Assembly (NCBI GenBank): GCA_022511045.1
Contig: JAFLSF010000007.1
Span: forward strand, 1-57,189
Source of the DNA: Prevotella sp.
GTDB taxonomy: Bacteria > Bacteroidota > Bacteroidia > Bacteroidales > Bacteroidaceae
Length of the DNA: 57,189 nt
Direction of reading: 5' to 3'
The position numbers and the translations under genes were made by a program. The notes beneath the pieces were generated by a model that was given only the letters and a program-made list of their open reading frames with translations, did not search any database and was not told the DNA's origin. Below are positions 26,868-36,101 of this stretch, one piece after another (the stretch's first letter is position 1; every line of letters starts with the position of its first letter).

Positions 26868-29399
26868 ATGACAAGTCAATTTTCACAAAAGGTTTCCGAG
26901 ATTCTCTCCTTCTCACGAGAGGAAGCCACTCGACTGGCTTCTCGTAGTGTCGGTCCTGAGCACTTATTGCTGGGCATGATGCGCATGAAGGACGGACCTG
27001 TCATCAACGTGTTTCATCGGCTGGACATCAATATGCAGTCAGTCAAGGCAGAGCTGGAACAACGAGTACGAGAGGACGAACTGACCATTCCCATTACTAC
27101 CAGAGAACTGGTGCTTAATGAGAAGGCCAGCAACATCCTAAAATTAGCTGTACTTGAGGCTCGCTTGCAACATACCCAACGGGTAGACGAACAACATTTG
27201 TTATTAGCCATCCTGCACGACCAAGTAGAGAACGGAGCTAAACAAGTCTTAGAACTAAACAACATGAACTACGAAGATGCACTGACGATGCTGAGCATAA
27301 AAGACAGCATCAAAAATGGAATAGGATTACCAGACGAGGACTATGAGGAAGAAACAACAGCTTCCAATGGTCCCGCAATGAACGGCAAGGGAACGCAAAG
27401 TACCACCCAACAACAGAAGAGCAAGTCGAAGACTCCTGTATTGGATAGTTTTGGCACAGACCTAACGGAGCAGGCTGCCTTAGGTAAACTTGACCCTTGC
27501 GTAGGCCGTCAGCGTGAGATACAGCGTGTAGTCGAAATATTAGGTCGACGCAAAAAGAACAATCCCATTCTCATTGGAGAACCTGGCGTAGGCAAGAGTG
27601 CAATCGTCGAAGGACTGGCCGAAATGATTGTCATGCATCAGTGTTCCCCCACGCTCTTCAACAAACGCATTGTGACACTTGACATGACGGGTGTGGTAGC
27701 TGGTACCAAATATCGTGGACAGTTTGAGGAACGCATGAAGTTACTCGTCAAAGAATTGGAGCAGAACCCAGATATTATTATCTTCGTTGACGAGATTCAT
27801 ACACTCATTGGTGCTGGCTCTACGCCAGGATCAATGGATGCTGCAAACATATTGAAGCCTGCTTTGGCTCGCGGTACTATCCAGTGTATTGGAGCTACTA
27901 CATTAAGCGAGTATCGCAACTCTATCGAAAAGGACGGAGCTTTGGAACGTCGTTTCCAAAAGGTGCAGGTGGAACCGACTTCGGACGAAGATACATTAGA
28001 GATACTGAAAAATGTACGTGGCCGATATGAATATCACCATCATGTAACTTATACGGACGAGGCGCTGGAGGCTTGTGTCAAGTTGACAGCCCGTTATGTG
28101 ACTGACCGCTTCATGCCCGACAAAGCTATTGACGCGATGGACGAGGTTGGCTCACGTGTCCACTTACAGACTGCCAGTATTCCGCCCGAGATAACAGAGA
28201 AAGAAAAGGAAATCAAACAGATAAAGGAAAAGAAGCAACAAGCCGTAGGCAATCAAAACTTCGAGTTAGCTGCAGGCTATCGCGACCGCGAGACCCAACT
28301 GAACCGTGAACTACAGGAACTGAACCGTAAATGGCAAGACGGCGAAGTTGATGTTCGCCAGACAGTAACAGCCGAACAAGTGGCAGATGTTGTATCAATG
28401 ATGACAGGCGTTCCCGTTCAGCGTATGGCTCAAGAAGAAGGCATCCGACTAAAAGGAATGGCGAAAGAGCTGAAAAGTCATGTTATCGGCCAAAACCCAG
28501 CTATTGACAAGATGGTACGTGCCATCCAACGCAACCGCGTAGGCCTCAAAGACCCTAATCATCCTATCGGCGCTTTCATGTTCCTCGGTCCCACAGGCGT
28601 AGGAAAGACCTATTTGGCTAAGAAACTTGCCGAATTTATGTTTGGCTCGGCCGATGCACTTATCCGTGTTGATATGTCCGAATATACAGAGTCGTTCAAT
28701 ACTTCACGTCTGATTGGCGCGCCCCCAGGATATGTTGGCTACGAAGAAGGTGGCCAGCTGACAGAGCGCGTGCGTCGTCACCCCTACTCTATAGTCCTGC
28801 TCGACGAGATAGAGAAAGCTCACGGCAATGTCTTCAATCTGCTACTGCAAGTATTGGACGAGGGGCGTCTGACGGATGGTAACGGCCACTTCGTAGACTT
28901 CCGCAATACAGTCATTATTATGACCTCCAATGCTGGCACACGCCAACTGAAAGATTTTGGACGTGGCGTGGGTTTCAACACTTCATCATCGTCAGCATTA
29001 GCATTGAATGAACAAGACAAGGAACACGCCCGTCAAATCGTACAGAAAGCACTGTCGAAGCAGTTCTCGCCAGAGTTTCTTAACCGATTGGACGAGATTA
29101 TCACCTTTGACCAGTTAGACCTTGAGGCTATCAAACGGATTATTGACGTGGAGTTGGCAGGCCTTTATAAGCGTATCGGTGACTTAGGCTACCACATTGA
29201 TTTAAGCGAGGAAGCCAAAGCGTTCGTCGCAGAAAAGGGCTATGACGTACAGTTTGGCGCCCGTCCCTTGAAGCGTGCTATCCAGTCGTATATCGAAGAC
29301 GGCATCTCAGAAATGATTGTCAATGGTGAGTTGCCAACCAACAGCACGATACATATCAGCAAAGAAGAAGGCAAAGAGGAGTTGACAATATCACTTTAG
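26868..29399 (+). CDS. clpC: ClpC-type AAA+ unfoldase
   Basis: This 843-residue Hsp100 protein unfolds substrates and feeds them to ClpP. It has an N-terminal Clp-N double repeat (about 1-145), first AAA+ module with Walker A GEPGVGKS (about 236-243), and Walker [16 protein letters not shown]-type middle region follows (about 425-470, [16 protein letters not shown]), which marks ClpC rather than ClpB. The second AAA+ module has GPTGVGKT (about 574-581) and a C-terminal D2 domain. Residues 150-195 form a Ser/Thr/Lys/Gln-rich linker. The start [20 protein letters not shown] aligns with the ClpC family start. It is transcribed alone from a sigma-54-like promoter. Confidence 0.95.
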   Translation: MTSQFSQKVSEILSFSREEATRLASRSVGPEHLLLGMMRMKDGPVINVFHRLDINMQSVKAELEQRVREDELTIPITTRELVLNEKASNILKLAVLEARLQHTQRVDEQHLLLAILHDQVENGAKQVLELNNMNYEDALTMLSIKDSIKNGIGLPDEDYEEETTASNGPAMNGKGTQSTTQQQKSKSKTPVLDSFGTDLTEQAALGKLDPCVGRQREIQRVVEILGRRKKNNPILIGEPGVGKSAIVEGLAEMIVMHQCSPTLFNKRIVTLDMTGVVAGTKYRGQFEERMKLLVKELEQNPDIIIFVDEIHTLIGAGSTPGSMDAANILKPALARGTIQCIGATTLSEYRNSIEKDGALERRFQKVQVEPTSDEDTLEILKNVRGRYEYHHHVTYTDEALEACVKLTARYVTDRFMPDKAIDAMDEVGSRVHLQTASIPPEITEKEKEIKQIKEKKQQAVGNQNFELAAGYRDRETQLNRELQELNRKWQDGEVDVRQTVTAEQVADVVSMMTGVPVQRMAQEEGIRLKGMAKELKSHVIGQNPAIDKMVRAIQRNRVGLKDPNHPIGAFMFLGPTGVGKTYLAKKLAEFMFGSADALIRVDMSEYTESFNTSRLIGAPPGYVGYEEGGQLTERVRRHPYSIVLLDEIEKAHGNVFNLLLQVLDEGRLTDGNGHFVDFRNTVIIMTSNAGTRQLKDFGRGVGFNTSSSSALALNEQDKEHARQIVQKALSKQFSPEFLNRLDEIITFDQLDLEAIKRIIDVELAGLYKRIGDLGYHIDLSEEAKAFVAEKGYDVQFGARPLKRAIQSYIEDGISEMIVNGELPTNSTIHISKEEGKEELTISL

Positions 29400-29460
29400 C
29401 TTGATATATGTCAATAAACCAACAAAACGTAAGCAATTCTTTCTCTTTTCCGATAAAACG

Positions 29461-29492
29461 TTTGGGACTTTAAGTCTTTTGCTTTAATTTTG
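29461..29492 (+). promoter_or_regulatory. gdhA promoter
   Basis: TTTG (29461-29464), 20 bases, then TAATTTTG (29485-29492), about 52 bp before the ATG of gdhA. Confidence 0.85.
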
Positions 29493-29544
29493 CACTCACA
29501 AAGCAAATAAGAACAAATAGTCTAACAATTAAAGGAAAAAGATT

Positions 29545-30882
29545 ATGAATGCAGCACAAGTTGTAGAAAGTCTGAAGCAACGCTTCCCTAACGAGCCCGA
29601 GTACATTCAGGCCGTCAGTCAGGTACTTCCCACCATTGAGGAAGAGTACAACAAACACCCTGAGTTTGAGAAAGCCAACCTGATTGAGCGTCTCTGTATT
29701 CCCGACCGTGTTTGCGAGTTCCGTGTAACTTGGGTTGACGACAAGGGCAACGTGCACACCAACATGGGTTATCGTATTCAGCACAACAACGCCATTGGAC
29801 CGTACAAAGGCGGTCTCCGCTATCACAAGAGCGTAAATCTAGGTATCTTGAAATTCCTCGCTTTCGAGCAGACTTTCAAGAACTCACTGACCACACTGCC
29901 TATGGGTGGTGCAAAAGGTGGTTCAGACTTCTCTCCACGCGGCAAGAGCGATGCTGAGGTGATGCGTTTTTGCCAAGCATTCATGAATGAGTTGTATCGG
30001 GTGATTGGTCCAGACGAAGACGTTCCTGCTGGCGACATTGGTGTTGGTGGTCGTGAAGTTGGTTACCTTTATGGTCAATATAAGAAGCTGACTCACCAGT
30101 TCCAAGGCGTACTGACGGGTAAAGGTATTCCTTTCGGTGGTTCACTCATTCGCCCCGAAGCAACAGGTTATGGTACAGTATATTTCCTACTCTCCATGTT
30201 GGAAACACGTGGCATTGAGCTCAAGGGCAAGAAAGTGCTGATTTCGGGTTCTGGTAACGTAGCTCAGTATGCTACCGAGAAGTGCATCCAGCTGGGTGCT
30301 ACCGTGCTGACTTTGTCAGACTCAGACGGTTATATCTATGACCCAGACGGTATTGATGCAGAGAAGCTGGCTTACGTAATGGAACTGAAGAACGTCGAGC
30401 GCGGTCGTATCAAGGAATATGCCGATGAATATCCCAATGCCGTTTACCATGCAGGAGAGCGTCCTTGGCATGAGAAGGCAGACATAGCCTTACCCTGCGC
30501 TACTCAGAACGAGATTAACGGCGAGGAGGCACAGGCTCTCGTAGACAATGGCGTTATTGCTGTTGCTGAGGGTGCTAACATGCCATCACTACCCGAAGCC
30601 ATCAAGATTTTCCAAGACAACAAACTGCTTTATGCTCCTGGTAAGGCTTCCAACGCAGGTGGTGTGTCTGTCTCTGGTCTGGAAATGTCGCAGAACTCAG
30701 AGCGTCTCAGCTGGACTGCCGAAGAGGTGGATAACTACCTCAAGCGTATCATGAACGACATCCATGAGAATTGCGTGAAGTACGGCACACAGCCCGACGG
30801 CTACATCAACTACGTCAAGGGTGCCAACGTTGCTGGCTTCATGAAAGTTGCCAGCGCCATGATGTCGCAAGGTATCGTATAA
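29545..30882 (+). CDS. gdhA: NADP-type glutamate dehydrogenase
   Basis: This 445-residue cytosolic enzyme interconverts 2-oxoglutarate plus ammonia and glutamate. It shows the family regions GPYKGGLRYHKSVN, LPMGGAKGGSDFSPRGKSD (substrate-binding and catalytic Lys), GPDEDVPAGDIGVGGREVGY, and the Rossmann fold VLISGSGNVAQY. Length and these motifs match the hexameric NADP-dependent type used for ammonia assimilation in Bacteroidales. It is a single gene with its own promoter and terminator. Confidence 0.96.
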   Translation: MNAAQVVESLKQRFPNEPEYIQAVSQVLPTIEEEYNKHPEFEKANLIERLCIPDRVCEFRVTWVDDKGNVHTNMGYRIQHNNAIGPYKGGLRYHKSVNLGILKFLAFEQTFKNSLTTLPMGGAKGGSDFSPRGKSDAEVMRFCQAFMNELYRVIGPDEDVPAGDIGVGGREVGYLYGQYKKLTHQFQGVLTGKGIPFGGSLIRPEATGYGTVYFLLSMLETRGIELKGKKVLISGSGNVAQYATEKCIQLGATVLTLSDSDGYIYDPDGIDAEKLAYVMELKNVERGRIKEYADEYPNAVYHAGERPWHEKADIALPCATQNEINGEEAQALVDNGVIAVAEGANMPSLPEAIKIFQDNKLLYAPGKASNAGGVSVSGLEMSQNSERLSWTAEEVDNYLKRIMNDIHENCVKYGTQPDGYINYVKGANVAGFMKVASAMMSQGIV

Positions 30883-30904
30883 GGCACAAGCAAAACAGCA
30901 AATT

Positions 30905-30946
30905 AAAAGGTGCAGTCTCTAATTCGAGCTGCACCTTTTTGTTTTA
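30905..30946 (+). terminator. Terminator of gdhA, possibly bidirectional
   Basis: AAAAGGTGCAG pairs with CTGCACCTTTT and is followed by a T-rich stretch. The opposite strand also ends in a T run, so it can serve the convergent methyltransferase gene, whose stop lies at 30965. Confidence 0.87.
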
Positions 30947-30964
30947 TTCTATATATCTTCAATT

Positions 30965-32878
30965 CTATAACACAAATATACTCTCGTCACCACAGATGTT
31001 ACGAATCTTCATGCGTAGTGGTCGTCGTTCATCGAGCGTATGAATAGTTCCATCCCAATAATTTTGACTCTTTTCGCCATTGTTATAGCGTACACGACTA
31101 TCGGCCTCTATTTTCAGTTCCACGTCACTATGCCACTCGTCTTGTTCTTCGGTTGACGTGCAATCGAGGCTTATCCATTCTATGCACTCCAGTCCTTCTG
31201 CACTGAGATTTATTAGGGTAAATGGCTTTGTCTTTTTCTCTGTTTCCGTGGACTTTACCATCTGCGCTTGAGTCTCCATGTTATATTTCTCTATCCTTTT
31301 CTGTACGCGATCACAATAGAAGCTATCAATAGTAACCTGCCATACTTTAAACATATCAACATCTATCTCGGCCAGCGTCCACCGTGCATCATCAGCCATA
31401 ATAAATTTGTCAAGCTCTACCTTCAAGTCACGGAATTCTATATCATAGGGGAATTTGTTCTCCTCTTTACAGAATTGCTCAATATCTGTTAAGCTCTCTA
31501 CATCGACATAGTATATTATAACTTTTTTCGTGTCTTCTGGTAGATCTGGCATAGCTTCATGAATAATGCGCCGCATCAAATGCTTACTCAGCACATGGGT
31601 AGTAGGATCTGTCAGATTGGGAACATACACAGGTACCCGTCCATACTTAGGATCGCTAATACTTCCCTCCCACATCTTGTCAAGTGCGTCTTCATTACGC
31701 AAACCTTTAATGAACCGTTTGATATTATCCATTGTCTGAACAGGATTACGGTATAGCATCACACCGTCTTTTATTTCCATCACATCAAATTGCGCGCCAT
31801 TGTTTTTCAGTCGGTCACGGGCTGTCTCAATGCTGTTTAGACCTACATCACATGTTACAAAACGTCGTCCTAACTTATTGGCTACTGCAGCTGTCACACC
31901 ACTTCCACAGAAGAAGTCAGCAACCATCATTCTTTCGTTACTGCTTGCTTTAATAATACGTTCCAAAAGTGCTTCGGGTTTTTGAGTGGCATAGTCTACG
32001 CGTTCTTTACCCATTGGATTAACTGGGGCAATATCTGTCCATACAGAATCCACTATATTACCTTCTATTTCGTCCAAATATATAATTCTATTTCCACCTG
32101 CAGTTGGATTTACATCATCTCGGTAGAGGCGACCATTCTCATCTTTTTTGAAGCGTTTAATATATTCTGTACTATGGGGAGTATATTGAGTATTCCAAAC
32201 ATAGTCCTCGCTTTTTGTATAAGAAAGAATAATGTCATGTTTTTGAGGGAACTTTTTAGTAGTTTTTCTTTTGAAAGCAAAATACCCCCAAACTATCTCA
32301 TTCAAGAAATTAGACTCTCCAAAGATTTCATCCATCAATATTTTCACATAATGCCCAATATGCCAATCCAAATGTACATAGATACTTGCATTTTCACTCA
32401 TAATACTTTTGATTGCCAACAGGTTCTCATACATCCAATTCAGATAACGCTCTTTCTCCCATTTGTCGCCATACATTTTTTCCTCAAAAGAGCGCAACTC
32501 GTTAAAATCTGGTAATGACTGTTCTACCTGCTCTATGGCCTCTGCTATTTTGGGATTTCTACGCAAAAAAACCTTCTTTGCATAGTCTGCTCCGCTGGCA
32601 AAAGGTGGGTCAATATATACCAAGTCTAAAGTAACCCCTTTCTCTTTCAAATAGGCGCACACAGAGATGCACTCCCCACGTAATAACAGATTCTCATTGG
32701 AACCTCCATTTACCTGTTCTATACGCTGCACCTCATAAAGAGGCATACCCCGCTCAATGTGAGCCTCCAAAGAGTCTTCACCTTGATAACTCAGCATACG
32801 ACGAGTACGACGGAAACAGTTTAGCACTGCTTGTCCATCAAGTGGTTGCGGGTCATAGGAAACATATTTAATAGCCAT
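30965..32878 (-). CDS. Type III restriction-modification DNA methyltransferase (Mod)
   Basis: This 637-residue adenine-N6 (beta-class) methyltransferase has the catalytic DPPF motif in VYIDPPFASGADYAKK (about residue 92) preceding the SAM-binding FFCGSGVTAAVANKLG (about 321). That DPPF-first order defines the beta class. It carries the specificity region in the middle and a long C-terminal part of the Mod type. It lies 13 bp downstream of the res-like gene on the same strand, so the pair forms a type III system, although mod usually precedes res. It methylates host sites and is needed for restriction. Recognition sequence cannot be predicted. Confidence 0.9.
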   Translation of the reverse strand: MAIKYVSYDPQPLDGQAVLNCFRRTRRMLSYQGEDSLEAHIERGMPLYEVQRIEQVNGGSNENLLLRGECISVCAYLKEKGVTLDLVYIDPPFASGADYAKKVFLRRNPKIAEAIEQVEQSLPDFNELRSFEEKMYGDKWEKERYLNWMYENLLAIKSIMSENASIYVHLDWHIGHYVKILMDEIFGESNFLNEIVWGYFAFKRKTTKKFPQKHDIILSYTKSEDYVWNTQYTPHSTEYIKRFKKDENGRLYRDDVNPTAGGNRIIYLDEIEGNIVDSVWTDIAPVNPMGKERVDYATQKPEALLERIIKASSNERMMVADFFCGSGVTAAVANKLGRRFVTCDVGLNSIETARDRLKNNGAQFDVMEIKDGVMLYRNPVQTMDNIKRFIKGLRNEDALDKMWEGSISDPKYGRVPVYVPNLTDPTTHVLSKHLMRRIIHEAMPDLPEDTKKVIIYYVDVESLTDIEQFCKEENKFPYDIEFRDLKVELDKFIMADDARWTLAEIDVDMFKVWQVTIDSFYCDRVQKRIEKYNMETQAQMVKSTETEKKTKPFTLINLSAEGLECIEWISLDCTSTEEQDEWHSDVELKIEADSRVRYNNGEKSQNYWDGTIHTLDERRPLRMKIRNICGDESIFVL

Positions 32879-32891
32879 AGTTTTCTAAATC

Positions 32892-35747
32892 TTAATCTTT
32901 AAAATAGTCTTTTATCTTCTTTATAGTTTCGTCAAGCAAGTAGTCGGGATTATCTTTGGTTACTTGTGACTGTCTGAGATAGAGGAACTCAAAGCGACCC
33001 GAATTGTCAGCAATAAACTTGTGCATGAACGTCTCTTTATCGCGGAATGAATCCTCGTATATTTTTCCTTTTGTCTCTATGATAAGCACACGTCGAGCCG
33101 TATTGTCATCTCCACGCTGCAACACCAAAAAGTCGGGGTAATATTTCTGGATGCGCTGCCACGAACCACGCACCTGCTTATAACATTCTATCCCAAAACC
33201 AGAAATCGTGTCATCACCGTTAAAATAAACCTCTAACTGTTTATCCCTGACTTCACCCATAAGCAAACTCATTAGCTGCTTTGCAAAATAATCACGTTCA
33301 AGCGTACTGTCAAAATGATAAGGCAAATAATGGTAGGTGAATTTTCGCTCTGGATGTGAATTGGCTTTTACGTTTTCCAATACACTTTTCAATTGTGGGT
33401 TTTCACTAATAGTTTTATCTATGTTGGCGTTCTGCTGGTCTTCTTCAAGTATAAATCGTACTTTTTCTTCATTCGGGTAGTAAATGCTATTGACGCTGAC
33501 CTCAAATTCCTGTTCCAGTTTCTTTTCTGCCTCAACACAAATCAGTCGAGCTTCGCGCAGTTCTAACGTTTCTTCCGTCTCATCCTCACATATAGGAGCA
33601 AAGGCTTGGCGTATACGGCTTCTAATTTTCTGCTGGTTATATTCGTTATTGAACAATTGGCACCCACCTACATTTATAGTGATATTTAAAAAGATGCGGT
33701 GTAATTCTTGTTCATACTGTTGCAATTGAGGCACCGTTAATGTACGGAAACTTTCGCGTTCAATTTCATATAGCCACGCAAGGAAATCAGCATTTTCTGT
33801 ATTTTCATAAGCATGCGTACTACTGGAGACCTCCTGTCGGAAGCCCTCACTGGTATGTATATAACGGAGATTACGTTTTATCAGCAGACTATCGTCAAGA
33901 AGCATTTGTCGTGTTGGCGGCTCCATATTTTTCGTCTTGTGCGTTACACAGAGTTGCATATACTCTATCTTAGGCAATTTGACGCACTCCATACGTGAAT
34001 AGCGATGAATCGTAACTATTTGCTTCATGCGCTTCTGGTTTAATTCCTCAATATTCGTTTCTTGGAACTTCTTCAATTGGTCATTGAGGATTTTGGCATT
34101 ATGGTTGTTCAGCCAAATGAGTGCTGACTCATTGCTACTGTCAACCTCGCGAAGACAACGGCAAGAAGTCTGCATCACTTTATTCTGGGTACATGACCCC
34201 TTCATAGGTAAAACAACACTGGTCAGACTTCGGCAATCCCAGCCCTCTTTGCCAATTTCAACAAGCAGGATAATGCGAATTCTTGACAGCGAACTATCTA
34301 AAGAGTCAAACTCCATTTGTGCTTCCTTCGGCAGTTTGTACTTGCTTCTGGAGTCGCTGTAGAATCTGAGTATTGCTGTATTTGGCGCAAAGCCATACTC
34401 TGACACAATATTTGCCACCTGCGGGTAAACTTCTTCTTCCAGTATCTTAATATTGGGACAATAGATGGCCTGTTTAGCGCACGTACCGTTCTCATAAATA
34501 GTGTCCTTATAAGTGTTAAGGAATTCCCTTACACCATTGTCAATGATAGTTGCCATATCGGCGTTTTCACTTTTTACAATGGGATTTTTTAGGAAATTAC
34601 CTACAGCATCTACCAGTGCATAATGGCATACTACATTCGATAAGTTCTGATTCCTTATCTCCAAGTCTTCAGAGACAAGTATTTTGTCAGCTGTTTCAAG
34701 GAATGGCGTCCCAGAAAATCCAAGCATATACTTGAAACTATGACTTTCCGTCCATTGGCTGATCACTTGACGCAACTTGATATTGCCGTCTGCTACATGA
34801 TGCACTTCATCAACATAGATTGCCAGATGTGGAATGTTACCAATCACACGACGTAACTCCCTGCCTTTCTTTATTTTAATTCTTTCAACCTCATCTTCTT
34901 CAAACAGACGCAAATCCGCATCATTAAACTGGTCATTCTCTGCATGATCTGGAATAACTTTTTCTGCGTTAGTGATAGCTACCAGTCCGAAAGTATCACC
35001 TGCAAGCAAGTGAGTGTTAATTTTCTGTGCATTGGGATTTCTAATTATATTGCTCCCCTTAGCAGAACCAGCTTCATCGAGAACTTCAAATTTAATCTGA
35101 CGCTTCAGTTGTTTTGCCACTTCTTCTGGAAAAATCCATGTAGGGTCAAAGCGCATAATGTTTTTCAGACTGGGCAGGATGCTGTTCTTTAACCCCGAAG
35201 GAGCAAAAATCATAAAGTTGTGGGCAAACACTGGATTCTGCATATCATTCTGGGCAAAATACAAGTCCAGATAGATAAAAGCAGCCATTAGATACGTTTT
35301 ACCTGCTCCCATCGGAAGGCTGTAAAGATAGTCGGCATAATCTACGTCATAGAAGATTTTGCTGGCTATATATTCATAATCTATTAACTCCGCATGGGTC
35401 TTGATATACTCTTCTAATTTATATGAGATTTGATCGCCATTTCTATGTTGCAACTTTGAATATTCGTAGAGCGCAGCAGCAGCCTTGTCGCTAAGGAATT
35501 TGTTGCGAGCCACATCGTTAAGTAATTCTTCACGAATATCAAGTGTATTAAAGAATCCTTGCAAAAACAATTGCTTCAAAGGTCGATTACCACAGACAAT
35601 TTTTAGATAAAGGAAAGTTTTAATTGCCTCAACTTGGGCATCGCGCATCTTACCTTTTTTCTCTATATAGTCTATGACATCCCTCACGCTACAATTAGGC
35701 GAAGCAAACCATTCGTCGCGTTTCTTTGCAATAAACTTGTAGAACAT
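32892..35747 (-). CDS. Type III restriction endonuclease subunit (Res)
   Basis: This protein of about 951 residues is an SF2 helicase-nuclease. The helicase part has Walker A SLPMGAGKTYLM (about 146), DEVHHVAD as DExH box (about 312), LGFSGTPF as motif III, and a QxxxRxxR-like motif VI (QTSCRCLRE). Near the C-terminus PDFLVLQRG...IETKGK (about 870-890) fits a PD-(D/E)xK nuclease. With Mod it would cut unmodified DNA after ATP-driven translocation. The longest frame begins at 35783. I prefer the ATG at 35747 (MFYKFIAKKRDEWF), because a -7 element at 35753-35760 lies inside the longer form. Confidence 0.88.
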   Translation of the reverse strand: MFYKFIAKKRDEWFASPNCSVRDVIDYIEKKGKMRDAQVEAIKTFLYLKIVCGNRPLKQLFLQGFFNTLDIREELLNDVARNKFLSDKAAAALYEYSKLQHRNGDQISYKLEEYIKTHAELIDYEYIASKIFYDVDYADYLYSLPMGAGKTYLMAAFIYLDLYFAQNDMQNPVFAHNFMIFAPSGLKNSILPSLKNIMRFDPTWIFPEEVAKQLKRQIKFEVLDEAGSAKGSNIIRNPNAQKINTHLLAGDTFGLVAITNAEKVIPDHAENDQFNDADLRLFEEDEVERIKIKKGRELRRVIGNIPHLAIYVDEVHHVADGNIKLRQVISQWTESHSFKYMLGFSGTPFLETADKILVSEDLEIRNQNLSNVVCHYALVDAVGNFLKNPIVKSENADMATIIDNGVREFLNTYKDTIYENGTCAKQAIYCPNIKILEEEVYPQVANIVSEYGFAPNTAILRFYSDSRSKYKLPKEAQMEFDSLDSSLSRIRIILLVEIGKEGWDCRSLTSVVLPMKGSCTQNKVMQTSCRCLREVDSSNESALIWLNNHNAKILNDQLKKFQETNIEELNQKRMKQIVTIHRYSRMECVKLPKIEYMQLCVTHKTKNMEPPTRQMLLDDSLLIKRNLRYIHTSEGFRQEVSSSTHAYENTENADFLAWLYEIERESFRTLTVPQLQQYEQELHRIFLNITINVGGCQLFNNEYNQQKIRSRIRQAFAPICEDETEETLELREARLICVEAEKKLEQEFEVSVNSIYYPNEEKVRFILEEDQQNANIDKTISENPQLKSVLENVKANSHPERKFTYHYLPYHFDSTLERDYFAKQLMSLLMGEVRDKQLEVYFNGDDTISGFGIECYKQVRGSWQRIQKYYPDFLVLQRGDDNTARRVLIIETKGKIYEDSFRDKETFMHKFIADNSGRFEFLYLRQSQVTKDNPDYLLDETIKKIKDYFKD

Positions 35748-35752
35748 AGGTG

Positions 35753-35760
35753 CAAAGATA
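35753..35760 (-). promoter_or_regulatory. -7 element of the res-mod operon
   Basis: On the minus strand TATCTTTG followed by C, only five bases before the ATG at 35747. A CTTG box 20 bases upstream may act as -33. The transcript would be nearly leaderless. Confidence 0.6.
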
Positions 35761-35860
35761 CTTATTATTTTTGGGAATAACAAGTAAATGGCAGGAATAT
35801 TTAACGATACAAACTTTGTCCTTTTCTATAGGAACGGCTCAGACGGAGAGTGAGCATAGG

Positions 35861-35992
35861 GCTCGCTATTTGTATACGCCGTGTATACAAGTTGTATTTC
35901 AGGAGTATACAAGTTGTATACCAGGGGTATACAAACTGTATACACTATAGACACAAAGGGTATACAATAGGGACACGAGAGGAGAGGCGGCG
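35861..35992. repeat. 22-bp palindromic tandem array, family B
   Basis: GTATACAA recurs at 35883, 35905 and 35927, giving exact 22-bp steps. The clearest unit is the palindrome GTATACAA-G-TTGTATAC plus spacer CAGGG. Before it a half unit (TTTGTATAC, from 35861) and after it GACAC repeats (35950, 35972) keep the 22-bp phase. Further imperfect palindromes may extend to about 36035. This fills the roughly 350-bp gap between the res gene start and the LRR protein gene end. Only a hairpin (36047) and the res -7 element are otherwise seen there. Confidence 0.85.
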
Positions 35993-36046
35993 ACTCAGAA
36001 GGAGTGTCAGCGGCTCTCGTCATAGGTGAGGTGGCGACAAAAACAA

Positions 36047-36080
36047 CGTGCCCCCTTGTCTGATATGACAAGAGGGCACG
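36047..36080 (-). terminator. Hairpin terminator after the LRR gene (repeat copy 1)
   Basis: GTGCCCCCTTGTC and GACAAGAGGGCAC form a 13-bp stem around a 6-base loop, 22 bp after the LRR gene stop. Read on the minus strand it is followed by GTTGTTTTTG. In minus-strand RNA one position is a G-U wobble and in plus-strand RNA a C-A mismatch, so it is built for the minus strand. A second copy lies after thrS. Confidence 0.82.
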
Positions 36081-36101
36081 ATTGGGAAATGAGGAGGAGG
36101 G

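Noticed and set aside
35748..35783. Longer Res start at 35783
   Set aside because: The -7 element at 35753-35760 would be inside the coding region. The residues MLFPKIISIFAP look like translated promoter.
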